Positions 11,071-24,200 of a stretch of DNA of 64,000 bases are shown piece after piece. The position numbers and the translations under genes are program-made. The stretch is from Chlorella sorokiniana. Its lineage: Eukaryota; Chlorophyta; Trebouxiophyceae; Chlorellales; Chlorellaceae. Numbering within the stretch: the first letter of the stretch is position 1; each line of letters begins with the position of its first letter. The DNA is taken from NCBI GenBank assembly GCA_025917655.1, contig CP084618.1, positions 806,001 through 870,000 of the forward strand, given 5' to 3'. The notes under the pieces are model-generated. The model did no database searches and was not told where the DNA came from. It saw nothing but the letters and a program-made list of their open reading frames with translations.

Positions 11071-14000
11071 TCACATGGGCGGCAGCGGGGGCTGCGGCGG
11101 CGGTGGCGGCGGCGGCGGCATGCCGCCGCCGTCTGCAGAGTGGTAGCCGCCGTCTGGTCCGGGCGGCGGCGGCGGGAAGGCGCCGTCCTGCGGCGGCGGC
11201 GGGTAGCCTCCCTCCTGGCCCGGCGGCGGCGGCACATTGGAATAGTCTCCATGCTGCCCGTGCTGGCCATAGTCTGCATGGGGGGGGACCACAAGCACAG
11301 AACCTCTCAGCAGGACAGCTGCCGCGCTGCTGCTGGGGCGTCGCAGGCGTCGGGCAGCCACCGGGCAACCGCTAGGCAGCTGAAGGATACGCAGCGTGCG
11401 CAGCGCACCTGGGTGCATCGGCGGCGGCATGGCCCCGTAGGGCGGCGGCATCATGCCGTACGGCGGCGGCGCCATGCCCGGCGGCATGCCAAACGGCGGC
11501 GGCATGAACCCCGAGCCGTCGGGCGGCGGCGGGAAGGGGAAGAAGCCTGGCGGCGGAGGGCCGTGGGGAAGCCGTGGAAGCCGCCGCCCGGCGGCATGGG
11601 CGGCATGCCGGGCGGGCCGCCAAAGCCGCCGCCGCCGCCGCCTCCTCCCCCTGGAGGGCCGCGCCGGCCCGTGTCGCCTGCAGAGGCGGCGGGTGCGGGC
11701 GTGAGAAAGGATAGAGGCCATGCTGGGCAGGGCACAGAGGGTTTTCCCTGCTGGCTCCAGGCTCTTGATGAGGCTGCACTGCACGGCCCTCCCAGCTGCA
11801 GCCGCTCCCAGCCGCATTCACAGCCACAAGGCGACACGCTCACACAACCGAAGCTGGTGCAGGAGCCCCCGGTACCCGGGGCCCCACCGGGCGAACAACA
11901 AGCCGCTTCGGGCTGGGCAGGGTGCGACAAGCACGCCACGCAACCAAGCAGGCGCGGCCTCTCTGCCCGGGAGCGGCAGCCAGCACACAGCACAAGCAGC
12001 CGCCACCCACCCGTGCCTGCGGGCGCACCACCAGGGGGCGGCCCTGGTCGAAGCCGGCGAAGCCGTCCATGTGCGCCATGGCGGCGCGAGCGGAGCCCGC
12101 GTCTGCGGCGGCGGCGTGCGGCGGCGGCATGGAAGGGTTGTGGATGGTTGCGGCGCACCGCTGCTGCGTGTGTGTGCACGTGTGTGCTTGTGCCAGGGCA
12201 GAAGCCCCTCACGCTACGCACACACACTACATTGAGCACTTGCGGGACTGGCAAGGCCGCCCAACTCCACCCCCACCCCCTCCCTGCCTCCGCCTTCCGC
12301 AGGCCACACAACGAAGCTGGCCGCCGCAGCACACACAACGGCAATCACGCAGTGTTCTAGGATGGCAAGACCGCCCACTGCCCCGCTCGCCTGCCATGTT
12401 CACGAAGCCAAAGCCCTTTGGGCGACCCGTGTCCCGGTCGGTGATCACGCGGCAGCTGCAACACACGCGCAGCGAGACGGGGGCAGACGTTATGCATTCA
12501 ACAGCATGGCCGAGCACCGCCTCAGCTGAGGCAGGAATGCAGGCGCTGCCGCCGGGGCAGCAGGGAGCAGGCAGGCCCCCACCAGCCAAAGCACCCAGGC
12601 CAGGCAGGGGGCCGGGCCAAGGCACAGGCAGATGCGCCGCCTATTGACGAACTGCAGTTTCGCCCCCACCCCAACCCAACCCCCCCCCCACCACACCACA
12701 TACACACCTGACCACCGGGCCAAAGCGCCCAAACTCCTGCGTCAGCGCGTGTTCGTCCACGTTTGGCGGCAGGCAGCCCACGTACAGCTTGCACTCCTGG
12801 GGCAGGTCCTCGCCGGGCGTGGCGCGCCCAGCCCGGCTGCACGAGGGGGTGCGCGGGGGTGGGGTGGAAGAATGTAGACTCAGGGAGCTGGCATTGTGAT
12901 TTGTAGCGTATAAGGGGAGGCCCCCATTGGCGCCCTAAGCCCTGCCCATGCAAGAGATCCCTTCCCTCTCCCGCCCCCTCGACACACACACACCACACAC
13001 ACACTCACACGCGCACACACACAAAGAACAACAAAAGCGATACGCAGCCAAAAGAGCAGCAGGCCCCACCTCTCCGCGCCCCGGCGGCTCGTTGCGGATT
13101 CGCACATTGAGTGAGCGCCCGTCCACCGCCTTGCCGTTCATGCCCTGCACACGGGGACGGATGGTGGGGCGGGGCGAGGGGGTTGCAACAAAACAGGCGC
13201 TGAAGGAGGGATGCAGGGGCAGGGAGTGCTGCTGGTGGGGGCGGCCTGCGCGGCGTGAACACACGTCCGCACACACTGCCCCTGTCAAGGCCGAGCAGGC
13301 AGGGGTCGTCCCTGTGGCGAAGGGCGCACCTCCTTGGCGGCTGCCGCCGTCTGTTCGTCAGCCAGGTGCACAAAGCCAAAGCCGCGGCTCTGCCCTGCAG
13401 GCAGGCATGCCACGCGGCGGTAGCGGCGGTTGTAAGTCGGCAAGGGAAGCGAGGTGCAAGCACTCGCTGGCAAGCTTGGCCATGCGCTACGGCCACGCGT
13501 TGGCGCAGCACAGCATGCAAAGCATGCACAGCACAACGGCTCCAATGCGATGCAACACAGCGTGCCAGCGCACGTGTCGTGCCGTCCAGCAGCACCCCGG
13601 CGTGCAGCACGGTGCCAAAGGGCTCGAACAGCTGGCGCAGCAGGGCATCGTCCACGGCCTGCACGCCAGATCGAGAAAACAGCTGAGCCGGTCATTGCAA
13701 ACAGAGATGGAGACGTGAACGCGAAGGAAAGCTAGTAAGCATCGGTGGGCACCGACGAACAAGCCGCTCCTCGGAGCTGTGGGGCCTCTGCATTGCGACC
13801 CATGCGCTGCGTGTGGTGGCGCCCGGCCACCTTGCCGCTCGCTTCCCCAGACCCGGTGCGCGGAACCAGCTGCAGGCAGGGCTGCCTGCGCACCTGCTTC
13901 TTCCCCTGTGTGGCACCGCCCCATGAAGCAACAAACCCCAAGCACTTCCCGCCACTTGAAGCACAACACTCCACCCCCAACCATCCCCACCCACCGGCGA

Positions 14001-17000
14001 CAGGTTGCCCACGTAGAGCTTGCAGGAGTCGGGCAGATCGTCGCCCGGGCGCCCCCGCGGCCCTGCAAAACACGACACAACACAATACCATGACGACAGG
14101 GAGCGCGGCTGCTTGCTGCGCGGCAGGGACTGCCCCGCCGCGCTGGCAGGGCCAGGAGGCGGGACCGGCCACACATGCCCTGCCCACCCCGCTCTCCTGC
14201 ACCCCTCCTACAACAACCAGCTCTGCTTTGACCCACGCTGCATATCCCCCCACCCCCCACCCCCACACAATCAACACACAACAACACACACACGCCACAC
14301 ACGCAGAAGCGCCACGCACCCCTGCCCCGGCGGCGCGGCGTCCAGGGGCGGCGGCGCCCCGCCCCCAGCTCCGCCAGGAAGGAGCGGTACTCGCTGTCCA
14401 TCTTCACCGCCTCCCCTGGGTTCATGCGCGCCACGTCCTGCCGGGGGGCGTGCGTGTGCGTGTGTGGGGGGGGCATTGCGTTTGTGTGGTGTGTGTGGGT
14501 GGGCGGGGAGAGTGTGTGTGGGTCCAGAGTGGTGGGCGCGGAGGGGGAGGCGAGGGCGAGGGAGGGGTGGATGCCGCTGCTGCAGCCCACCTTGGCGTAC
14601 TGCTCCTCCACCCGCGCCTGCAGCTGGTCGGGCAGGCGGTACACGTCCACCGCCTGCTTGGGGCAGTCGGTCTGCTGGTGGCCTGCGCCGGGGTGTAACA
14701 GAGAGGGTTGTGGTGTGTGGACAGGTGTGGATAGGGACAGCGGCTGCGCAGCACCCGCCATGTCGCTGCGGCAGCAATCGCCCGGGCCGCAGCCCTCGCC
14801 AGCAATGGCAGGGCAGGCGGCGTTTGTTGTGCACTACTCAAGCACGGTGCGGGCAGCCGGCATTGCGATGCACGGTGTGCATGCCATGCGCGCTGTGCAT
14901 GCCATGTACGCCGTGCCCTTGCTCACCCGACTCGCCGCAGATGAAGCAGAACTGCTCGTCCTTGAGCGTGCCGTTGAGCGCCGCCAGCTCGCGCAGCTGC
15001 AGCTTCTTGTGCTCGTTCATCTCCTCGTCCAGCGGCTGCAACCAATTAAGGGCATAGCAGTTGAGCGCGTATGCCCATGAAGAGAGGCTTGTGTTTGTGT
15101 GTGTGGTGGTGGGGTGTGGATGGGGCGGGCAGCAGGTGTGCATGTGCGATTTGCTATTTGGCAAAAGGGCAAAGGGCTGGAGGGGCACAGACAGAGGGAG
15201 GGCCGCAGAGGGAAGGCCGGGAGGGCGTGGCGCGAATGGCGGAGGAACAAGGTGAGAAGCGGGGCCCAGGGGGCAGAGGCACCCAGGGGCTGCTCTGCAG
15301 CGTGGGCCAGTGGGGCGGAAAGGGCGGCGCACCTGCAGCAGGCGCTCAATCATCGCGGCCGCAGCGTCAACCTGCAGACGCGGGGGCCACAAGCTCTTGA
15401 GACAGCGGGAGCGCGGCGGCCGCCCGCTGAGGCTGGGCTCAGTCGTTTCCCAAGGCCCCCTGCCCCTTCTTAAACAGCCCAACCCCGCCCATGCAACGCG
15501 TCCCAAGTACCTCGATCAACCGGGGCGAGCAAATCAACACACAACCACATTGCTCGCTTCCCCCAGGGCGACATCAGCACAACGCAAAGCTGGCAGAGGC
15601 CCCCGGGCAGCCAGCCGCCCGCGGCGGCGCCTCACGTCCTCCTGCCGGTCCCCGTGATGAGCACATGCAGCTCCTCGTCCTCGCCATAATCGTACTTGGG
15701 GTCGCGCGCCGCCCCCTCCTTCACGCTGCCTGCGAGGAGGAGGAGAAAGGGCGGGGGGGGAGGCAGCTGAGTTTTGTTTCTTGGTTGTGGGGGGTACCAA
15801 CAGGGGACAGCTCAATCCTTCTGACCCCCATCAGCCAGGTTGCTGGGGGACGGCAGGCAAGGGGACGCCTGGAACGTCAGGCCAGCAAGCCAGCGCAAGG
15901 GGCTCCCCAACGAGCCCTCGAGCCTTAGGTTCCCAGCCGCTGGCCGCACACGCAGCTGCGCTGCCCATGGGCGTGCCGCTGGCCCCAAACGGCCGCAGGG
16001 CCTGCGCACCCCTGCCGCGGATGGCGATCTTGGTGTTGGTCTCCGTCTGCATGCGCTTCTGTGTGTTGCCGCGGGGCCGATGATGAGGCCGATGAAGTTG
16101 TAGCCTGCGCTTGAAAAGCAGCCCAGCGGGGTGCAGCAAGTGCAAGACGTTGCAAGCATTGCATAGCAGGCATGAACCGAAGAGCTGGGCGACGGTCGAT
16201 ACGTGCTGCGTGCCACAGCTCAAAGCAGGCTGGGCATTCACGCGAGGAAGTTGCAGCTGCGGATCCAGCCGCAGGCAGCCGGCCAGCGGCTGTACGTGCG
16301 GCCCACCTGGGTAGTCCTTGAGCGGAATGAAGATCTTCTTCCACTTCTTCTCAGGCTTGTAGTCTGCAGGCCAGGCCGACATCCGACGAGAGGTCAGCAT
16401 TGAACGCTTGGAGCAGCCCTTTGCGGGGCAGGCTTGCGGCTCGGCGCCTTGCCCAGTCCGTCCTGCTGGCGCTGTCTGGCTAACCCAACACGCGACCGCA
16501 CGACAGGCCTGGCAGCGGCAGCAGATGAAACTCCAGCAAGCTGCAGAAGGCGCCCACCCGGCGGCGGCTTGAAGGTGGGGTCGAGCTGGATGAGCTGCTC
16601 GATGAGCGCGTTGCGCTGCTTCACCATCTTCTCCTTGTACCGCACCTCGCGGGTGTTGAGCCTGCGGTACGGGCAGCGAACGGTCACCAGCACAAGCAAC
16701 GCAAAGCGCTCGCCAGCCGCAGGCAACGCACGCTCCGGGGGCCAGGGCAGGCGGGCTTCCAAGGCTTAGGGCGTGGCGTCAAGCTGTGCGCGCGCATAAT
16801 CGCAGTTTGGGGCACGGCAAGGGGGAGGGGGGCCAGCGGTGCAGGAGGAGGCGGCGCCACGCAGCCGCCGCAGCTGCGCACCGCATGCCCATGACGTCGT
16901 AGATGGGCGGCGGGCTGGGCGAGCGCTCGCCCTCAGGCGGGATCTCCACCGTGCCGTTCAGCAGCTTGCGGTTGACCTCGATGAGCTGCGGCAAGGGGCA

Positions 17001-17524
17001 GGGCACCGCAGGAGACGGCGCGTCGGGCAGAGAAGCAGGTGCCGAGCAGCGGCGACGCAGGGGCCGGCCGCGGAGGAATGTCCGACGGCCAGCCCAGCAG
17101 CACATTGTATAGCATGCATTCCAGCAAAGAAGCAACTCGAGAGCGTCTGCCAGGCGGCGCAAGGCAGGCGACATAGAGCTGCGGCTCCAACCTGCTTGTG
17201 CAGCTCCAGCGTGCGGGGGTCGCCGCCGGGCGCTCGTCCCGTCACCGCGGGCGGCAGCACGACCTGCAGACCGTTCGAGAGTACCACCTTCTCGGGAAAC
17301 AGCATGATGGCCTTGTTGCCGTCGCCGTCGCCCTGGGCTCCAGCCTCGGCAGAGGCCTGATCGCTGGTCGACCATCGGCTCTTCCGCTTGCGTGTGGGTG
17401 CCGGAGTGGGTTGTGCCTCAGCACCCGAGGCCGTAGCAAGGACGGCAGCCGCAGCTTCGGGCAGGGGTCCCCACACATGTCGCCTCCTGCCCCGGGGAGG
17501 CTCAAACACGGGTACCTCCGTCAT
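11071..17524 (-). CDS. SF1: Splicing factor 1 / branchpoint-binding protein
   Basis: SF1 binds the intron branchpoint and contacts U2AF65 early in spliceosome assembly. In order: KRKSRW, the U2AF ligand motif (17370s); [15 protein letters not shown], with the conserved SPSP phosphosite pair and coiled coil; [19 protein letters not shown]; the KH/QUA2 domain ([47 protein letters not shown], about 16395-16020); one CCHC knuckle [14 protein letters not shown]; then two RRMs (KLYVGNLSP ... SRGFGFVHL ... DGRSLNVRI; and [16 protein letters not shown] ... [11 protein letters not shown] ... GRPLVVR). A long Pro/Gly tail ends at 11071-11073. Plant SF1 carries one C-terminal RRM and two knuckles; two RRMs and one knuckle are seen here. 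The invariant GPRGNTQK loop is broken by one base in the G run 16073-16076, most likely an assembly error. The start ATG (MTEVPV) at 17524 was chosen because it opens the frame leading to KRKSRW. Confidence 0.92.
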
Positions 17525-17526
17525 CC

Positions 17527-17685
17527 TTATTGCATGCCAGTGATCCACACAGAGCGGGGCGCGCCATTGACCAAGGTTTCAGCAGTAGTGTACCGCTTGA
17601 TGTACTGTTGGCGGTGCCCGCCGAGGAGGCCCTTTGGCAGGTCACTCGCAGGGTTTCCGTTCCCATGTCGTTCTTGATTGTTTCC
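17527..17685 (-). CDS. Candidate last exon of an unrecognised gene just upstream of SF1
   Basis: A protein-like 52-codon stretch opens at an acceptor (TTTTAG) and ends in TAA at 17529-17527. It includes DLPKGLLGGHRQQYIKRYTT and later NGAPRSVWITGMQ. The stop lies 2 nt before the SF1 ATG on the same strand. Another frame across the same bases is also open (ETIKNDMGTETLRV), so this reading is not certain. I could not assemble a full gene upstream. An ATG-led hydrophobic segment (MYSASAACIVACCVAPLLYW) near 18405 could be its beginning. Confidence 0.35.
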   Translation of the reverse strand, partial: GNNQERHGNGNPASDLPKGLLGGHRQQYIKRYTTAETLVNGAPRSVWITGMQ

Positions 17686-18623
17686 CTAAAAGCCTGCAGA
17701 AGGAGTGCATGGAAAATCACACACTCGGGAGCAATTCACAGGCAGAACAGGACTCCTTGTGCGGTCCTTGTCGGCGGTGCCCTGCCCCAAGCTGAGCAGG
17801 GACATGCAGCTTCCAAAGTGGCCAGTCATTTGCATAAGACTGCCTACTTATCAAATGGGAAGGATGCATTGTAGCGCAGCATCAAGGGTAATGCACATGC
17901 TTGGGCACTGTTCGGCTCTGCCCGTCTGCTGGCCGGCCAGCTGTTAATGGACGCTGATCGTGAGGCGTTCGGCAGAGCCCCATTGGCCGCCATATGCAGC
18001 CCCAGCAACATCAACACATGAAAACTTTGTTTGAATGTTACACAACACCTTCTTAGGGCATGGGCCCTGCAGCTGCGGCTGCAGGTGCCGCCGCCAAATG
18101 GAGCCACAGTTGCGAACAATCGTAGACGGCGTTGATCAGGCACCAAGCTGACCGTGTGTGGGACTCAGCAGGCAGCCATGGGCTGTCTTGACTGTCGTCG
18201 TTGTCGCTGACATCCATGTATGACACTTTGCGCATGAGACAGGGGGCAGGTCAACGGTGTTCCGTCTACCCCGCACAAAGGAGGGTGAAGACAGGGTGAT
18301 TTTGCGGATTGACTCAAGGAAGGGTGTGCCAATACCACCGGGGGCCCAGTAAAGCAAAGGAGCAACACAACATGCAACAATGCAAGCAGCGCTGGCACTG
18401 TACATGGCACGCTGCTCGAGTGTGCTTGGATGGATGCATAGGAAAACCTACAGGTGTCATTAGCCGTTCATATAGTGCTAGCTGGCTTGCAGGGCCCCAG
18501 TGGTAACAGTGCCTCTACATCAGAAGGGCGAGCGGCAGAAACGCAGCAGTACAGTATTACAGGCAGCAGCATCCTGGTCAACAGGGCAGCAGGTTGCGCA
18601 CGGGGATCGCCTTTTCTTGCAAT
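17686..18623. other. Unresolved region between SF1 and TAF8
   Basis: This is a divergent intergenic interval for SF1 and TAF8 that also contains several coding-like minus-strand stretches: near 18405-18200 (IGTPFLESIRKITLSSPSF), near 18235-18120 (MDVSDNDDSQDSPWLPAES), and near 18020-17945 (VDVAGAAYGGQWGSAERL). They may be exons of one small secreted or membrane protein that ends at 17527, but I cannot fix the splice pattern. Confidence 0.35.
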
Positions 18624-21129
18624 ATGGCAGACAATTATGCGTATGAAGCCGCTAAAACGTCGGCACGGGCTCTGGCCGGCTCTGCAGGTTTTGATGTGGT
18701 GCAGCACTCATGTTTGGACATTTTGGCAAACCTGATTCTGCGATATATCAAGGAAGTAGGAGCTGCATCACATCACTACGCAGAGCTGGCAGGCAGGAGC
18801 GAGACCAACCCCGTCGATGTGGTGAGGAGGGGCCCGCCGCGGAGAACTTTTGGTCGGAAGGGAACGTAATTTGAGGCTGGAACCCATCGGCGCGGCGACA
18901 GCCGTGGCACGTTGCTGCCGCCCGTCCGCCTGCCCGCCATACCCTGGGCCTCTTGGTTGCTCACTGCCCGAGCACGCCTTTCCACCCTGCAGACGCTGGC
19001 GCTTAACGACATGAGCGCCACAATAGAGAAGCTGCGCGACTTCCTTAAGCGGTCGCCGGTGCGCAAGCCCTCCCTCTGTGCTGCCCGCCCTCCCTGCTGC
19101 AACACCCGCCTCGGCCCCCGCAACGCCCTCACCCTTGCATCCGCGCACCCCCGCCGCGCGTGCAGGACGTCCCCTTTGAGGGCGACATCGCGGCCTTCCC
19201 GCTGCGCAAGGCCTCGCGCGCCGCCCCCTCCTTCCTGGAGCGGGGGAGGAGACGGCGGCGCCGCCCCACATCCCGCCCTGGCTGCCCGCGCTGCCGGACC
19301 CGCACACCTATCAGTCGACCCCGGTCTACGCAGGTCAGCACCCAACAAATGCAGCACCTTTGACGCGCTCCCCGCCAGCTGGCCAGCGGGCCAGCGGGCT
19401 CTGCGCAGCCGCGCCAGGAGCCGTGGCGCAGCGGGGGAGCGACGCAGCCCGCTGCCGGGAGCCTGGTGCTGCTGCGCGGGCTGCTGCACGGCTTGCTTCC
19501 GGCGCCACCTGTTGCGCGGTGCCGGCTGGGCGCGCGGAATCTCAGGCCCCCCTTGTGTTGGCCCGCCCTGGCCGCCCCTCGAGTTTGCACTGTTTTCCAG
19601 CTCATTTCAGAACTGTGAGTTTGGTGAGAAGACTTTTGCTGCCCCACCCCGCCCACAGGCCACGAGCAGGACCCGCAGAAGCAGCAGCGGCTGGTCACGC
19701 GGCAGCGCCAGGAAGCTGAGGACGCGGCTGTGCGCCTGCAAGCCCGCCTGGCCGCCGACGGCAACAAGCTGCTGGCCGCCAAGCTGGAGAGCATGGAGGC
19801 CGAGGCTGCGGCGGGCGCGCGGCGGCGGCGGCGCGGGGGGATTCGCAGCAGGCGGGCCAGGCGGCGGCGGAAGGGGAGCAGGGAGACGGCGGCGCTCCTC
19901 CCTCGCAGGAAGACCTGTTTGCCCGCGCCGCCGCCAACCCCTTCCTGGCTGACCCCTGGGCCGACCTCAAAGCGGTGAAGGCCAAGCTGCTTACGATGGC
20001 GGCGGGCGGCGGCGGCGGCGGCGGCGCATCCGCTGCCGATGCTGCGGGCGGCGGCGAGCAGCGCGAGGACGCCGCAGGGGGAGGGGACCAGGCGCCTGCA
20101 GGTGGGGGTTGGAGGGCTGCGGCTGGGTGCAGCGGCGGCGGCAGCGCTCGCTGGACGTTGGCTGGAGACCCAGGCGGCGCCAGCCATGCTGCGCCTACGC
20201 TGGCGGGTTGCTTGCGCATGGCCCGCACCTCCCTGCCAGTCTCGCTTCCCGTCCATACGTTTCGATTTTTGACAAGTTGCTGTTTCCCTGGCTGCCTCCT
20301 GCCCCTGTCACTGAGCGCAGTGGACTGGGAGGCGGCCGGCGGCGGCGGCGGTGGTGCAGCCGGCGCGCGCGGCGCAGCAGCTGCTGGCTGGCCGCGACTG
20401 GGGGGGGCGCAGCAGCGGCAGGCGCGCATCGCAACGGGGGCAGGTGGGCTGGCTGGGGGCTGCTGCGAGCCGGCACACTGGTGGGCGCCCAGGCTTGCGG
20501 GTGGAGAGAGGCAGGGGCGGGAGCGCAGCGCAAGAGCCCGGTTGCGTATGGAATCTCTGCCCCCTCCTGGATCGTACACTGCTTTCTGTTGTTATCTGTT
20601 TTCAACCTTAACGACCAGCTCTAGTTTGGTTGTTTTCATGCCCCCACTGCCATCAAGCAGGGAAGTGAAGGAGGCGTTCGGCGACGCGTACGGCGAGGTG
20701 GCGGCGGCACGCGCCGGCAAGCGGCAGAAGCGCTCCGGCAACGCGGTGGCGGCGGCGGCGGCGGCTGCGGCGGCCGACCCGGTGCGAGAGCGGGTGGAGC
20801 AGATACTGGCGGCGAGCGCGCCGGCGGCGGCGGCGCGGGGCCGGGGCAGGACGGCGTGCAGCACGAGCAGATCTGAGGCGCAGCTGCGTGTCCTGCGCAG
20901 AGGTAGCACTGGGTCAGTCTTCTCACGCGCTTCTGATGGCACCTCTGAGGAAGCTCTGTGGCCTGCCTGCAACCATTGCTGCGCAAGGTTAGGCGGGGGC
21001 GGCGGTACACTGAGGACGTCGGAGCCCCCGGGGCTGCATGCGACAACCTCACAGAGTCGAAAAGCGTCGTGTACAGACTGTGCTTGTGACTTCAGAGGCG
21101 CTGCGTGCCCGCTCGGACCAACCAACTAG
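18624..21129 (+). CDS. TAF8: TFIID subunit TAF8
   Basis: TAF8 is a histone-fold subunit of the general transcription factor TFIID and pairs with TAF10. The N-terminal exon gives the Bromo_TP fold: ALAGSAGFDVVQHSCLDIL, LRYIKEVGAASHHYAELAGR, NPVDVTLALNDM (GT-AG junction in phase after NPVDV). The TAF8 C-terminal domain follows: HIPPWLPALPDPHTYQSTPV, then YAGHEQDPQKQQRLVTRQRQ and NPFLADPWADLK. Two joins need one extra G in the G runs at 19242-19246 and 19835-19840; because they lie in conserved sequence I take them as assembly errors. The tail is GGG-rich and then charged (EVKEAFGDAYGEV). As given the frame stops at 21129; with one more G in the run near 20837-20846 it would stop at 20876, which would leave more room for the next promoter. 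Confidence 0.85.
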
Positions 21130-21203
21130 CGCAGTGCTCTGCCGGCGGCGCTCCGCCCAATGCCAATATAACACCTGCTTTGATCATCTGTGCGACACTA
21201 TAA

Positions 21204-24200
21204 ATGGCGGCAGGGCAGCCTGCCGCTCGGGAAGCCGCAGTTTCGTTTGAGTCTCTGGCCGAGCTCTTCCCAAACCTCGGTTTCAACGTTCTCCGAGATG
21301 TCGTGGAGCAGGTGCGGAAAGCCAGGCCGCCACTTGCGACGTGCAGGGGCAGGGCCCCTGCGTCGGCACAGCCGCAACCTGGTACGAGCGATCAAGCGTC
21401 CGAGCGCGGCTGCCCTCGGCTTCCCCCGCACCTGCAGTGCGATAACAACCATGACGTGGCCCTGGAGCGCCTGCTTGCAATGTCGGTAGACTCGTCGGAG
21501 GGCTTGCAGCCCTCTCCCGCTGCGGTCATGCCGCAGACGAAGCAGGTGCGCTGCGCTCCGCCGGTCAGCAGGCTGTTGCGGGCGGCAGCAGGATGTTTGC
21601 CCTCTGCTGAAGCAGGAGCGCACCTGTGCTGGCCCAGCCTGCCGTGCAGGGGTCATCAGAGACGTTTTGCAACTGCATGCAGGGCCAGCGCGCGATGCTG
21701 TTCCCCGCTGAAAGGCCGCGTGCACAACCCACCGCCCCGCCACAACCGCTTGTGCCGTGTCTCCCTGCACGCGCAACCGCCGCAATCGCACCCACTTCCT
21801 CAACTTTTGACACCGTTTCGTTGTTACTGCCAGACTATCCTGGTGTTTTGCACGACGACAAGGTGAGGCCAGCAGGCTGGCGGAGGAGCAAGGCATGAAC
21901 TCCGTGCATCTCCTTTCAATGGCGAGCGCCACTTCTGAGCTGCTGTTCCTCCCGACTGCCCCGCCCTGCTCCCCTCAGGCGCCTCATATACATCCTGATC
22001 CCCATTCTTGGTCCGATGGAACTCGTTTTTGGCTCGATAATGTGCCGACTACTGGACAGCAGGGGTCAGCTGGGCTTCCCGCTTCAGCTCCTCCTCTCAA
22101 GCAGAGGCAACTACGAGGGGGGCCAGAGGCTGGTGGCCCGTCTGGCCGCCTGACCCCGGTGAAAGCGGCCCCAGCAGGGCCTCGGGCACAGGATGTCGCT
22201 TGGAGCGTGGCATGGAGGCGCTCGCTCAACACTGTCAGGGTGCTGGTCAGGGCGGCCCAAGCTCCGAATGGCAGCCGCCGCCGCCCCCTTTGCCGCCGCC
22301 GCCACCCGACGCGCGGCCCGCCAGCCCCGATGCGCTCGCGGCGGCTGGCGGGCATGCACCCGAAGAAGCGCTGCTCCCCACCTGGCGCACCTGCTGGCTA
22401 GCCCTGCCCACTCTCCCACCCCTGCCAGCCCCGAAACAACAGCGCCCCGCGCAGCCGCCAGCCCTCCGCTGCCGCTGCGGCTGGACGGCCTGCGGGCCGG
22501 CGAGCCGGGCGCTGCGGTGCTGCAGCGTCCACCACAGCATGCACAGCGTAACGAAGCACGGCGTGACGCTGGAGTGCACGACGCAACATGGGAGGACGAT
22601 GATGTACTGCGTCATGCAGTGCGGCATGATGCTGTACAGGGCTTTGCCCCCGAAGATCTCGTGCTAGCGGTGGACTTCCACTCAGACATGTTTCCCAACT
22701 TGCGCAGAGAGGTGGGTGGAAAGCTGCGGGCAACCTTGGCTCTGCAGCGGCGCAAGGATGCATGCCGCCGCCGCGTGCCCCGCACAGAGCTGGGCTGCAG
22801 TGCAAGCTCGCGGGAAGGCAGGCAGCCTGCCAGGCTGTGCTGCCCTGCCCGTGCAGCTCTTTCGCCACTTTCTTTGCAGTATGGGCAAGTGTGCACCGCG
22901 GCTCCTGCTCGTACCGCAGGTTGTCGCCGATGTGATGCAGCGGTACAGCGAGACGCCGCAGGTGGCCCTGGACCAGCTCATGATGCTGTCGGCGGCGGTG
23001 GCGGAGGCGGCCCCGACGGCGGCTCGCCGCTCGCCTCCGATGGAGGGGCAGAGGGGAGCGCCGCAACGAACGCCGCAGCGGTGCCTGACGCCTGGGGCTG
23101 GACCGATGACGGTGCTGTTTTGCTGGAGCACGGGTGCGACACGAGTGGGTGGGATGCTTACGGCCCAGCCCCCCGCCGCCGCCCGGTCAGCAACGCGAGC
23201 AACGGGCGCGAGTCCCGCCTGGACGGCTGGAGCGAGGCAGAGGCGATGGGCGCTGCGGAGAAGCTGCAGCTTCTGATCGCAGAGTTTGGCTCGCTGCCGC
23301 CCGGCGAAGTGTCCGCTGCGCTGGCTGCCTGCGACGGCGGCCTGATGGCGGCGGCACAGCTGCTGCGGGCTATGGCAGAGGAAGAAAAGGGGAGCGGGGC
23401 GCTGGCTCCCGAGGCGCGGCGGCGGCGGCTGCAACAGTCCCCGCTGCCGCCGTGCCGCACTCAGCGCCAGCCCACGGCGGGGCCGAACAGGCGAGGCAAG
23501 CCGGGCGGCGGGCCCAGGCGTGTCGCAGCTGGCGCAGCGCTTCCCTGGGGCCTCCCGGGAGGCTTTAGAGGTGGGCGCTGCCTGCTGGGCGGGGCAGCCT
23601 GCCTTCTGCACGCTACGAGCTGCAGCACTTGCTCAACTCAAACTGCCCCACCCCAGCTGCTGGGTGGGGCCCGATATTGGGTGGTTCGAGGAAAAGTGGG
23701 AGAGCTGAGGCCGTATGGGTTAAGCAGCTGGTTGCCCAGCATGCCAATGAGATAAAGGAGGGCTCGACCTGTGCCCGCTCCCCTTGCTTTACCTTGGTTT
23801 CGTCGCTGCAGGTTGCCCTGGTGGGGTGCAGTGGCGACCTGGCTGCCACGCTGCGCACGCTGCGCGAGGCAGGCTACGCTGAGCTGTCACAGCATGACAG
23901 CTCAGCATCAGCGGGCGGCCCGCAAGGGGCTGCACCATCGGCGCCGCCGCCGCTGGGCCCCACCCCGCGGCTGGGCCACAGCCGCCGCCGCTGGGGCCCC
24001 TCCGGGCTTGTCGCTGCCTCTGTCTGAAGCTACCTACCGGCGCAACCAGGCCATCTTCCAGGCAAGCACTGCGCAATCCATCCCTGCTTCCCCCCAACCG
24101 CGGCTTCTCTGTCTGGACACTGCATGTCCGCTTCTGCAAGCTCGAGCGCCTGGAAAACGCGCTAGCCACGCATGCGGCTCTGGGGACTCGCAGGCTTTCA

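Noticed and set aside
10882-12360. Plus-strand open frame of 492 codons
   Set aside because: It runs antisense to the SF1 Pro/Gly-rich tail. Its Arg/Gly/Pro repeats are the mirror of that low-complexity sequence.
21196-21206. CTATAAATGG next to the SMR start as a TATA box
   Set aside because: It overlaps the start codon itself, too close to act as a core promoter for that ATG.
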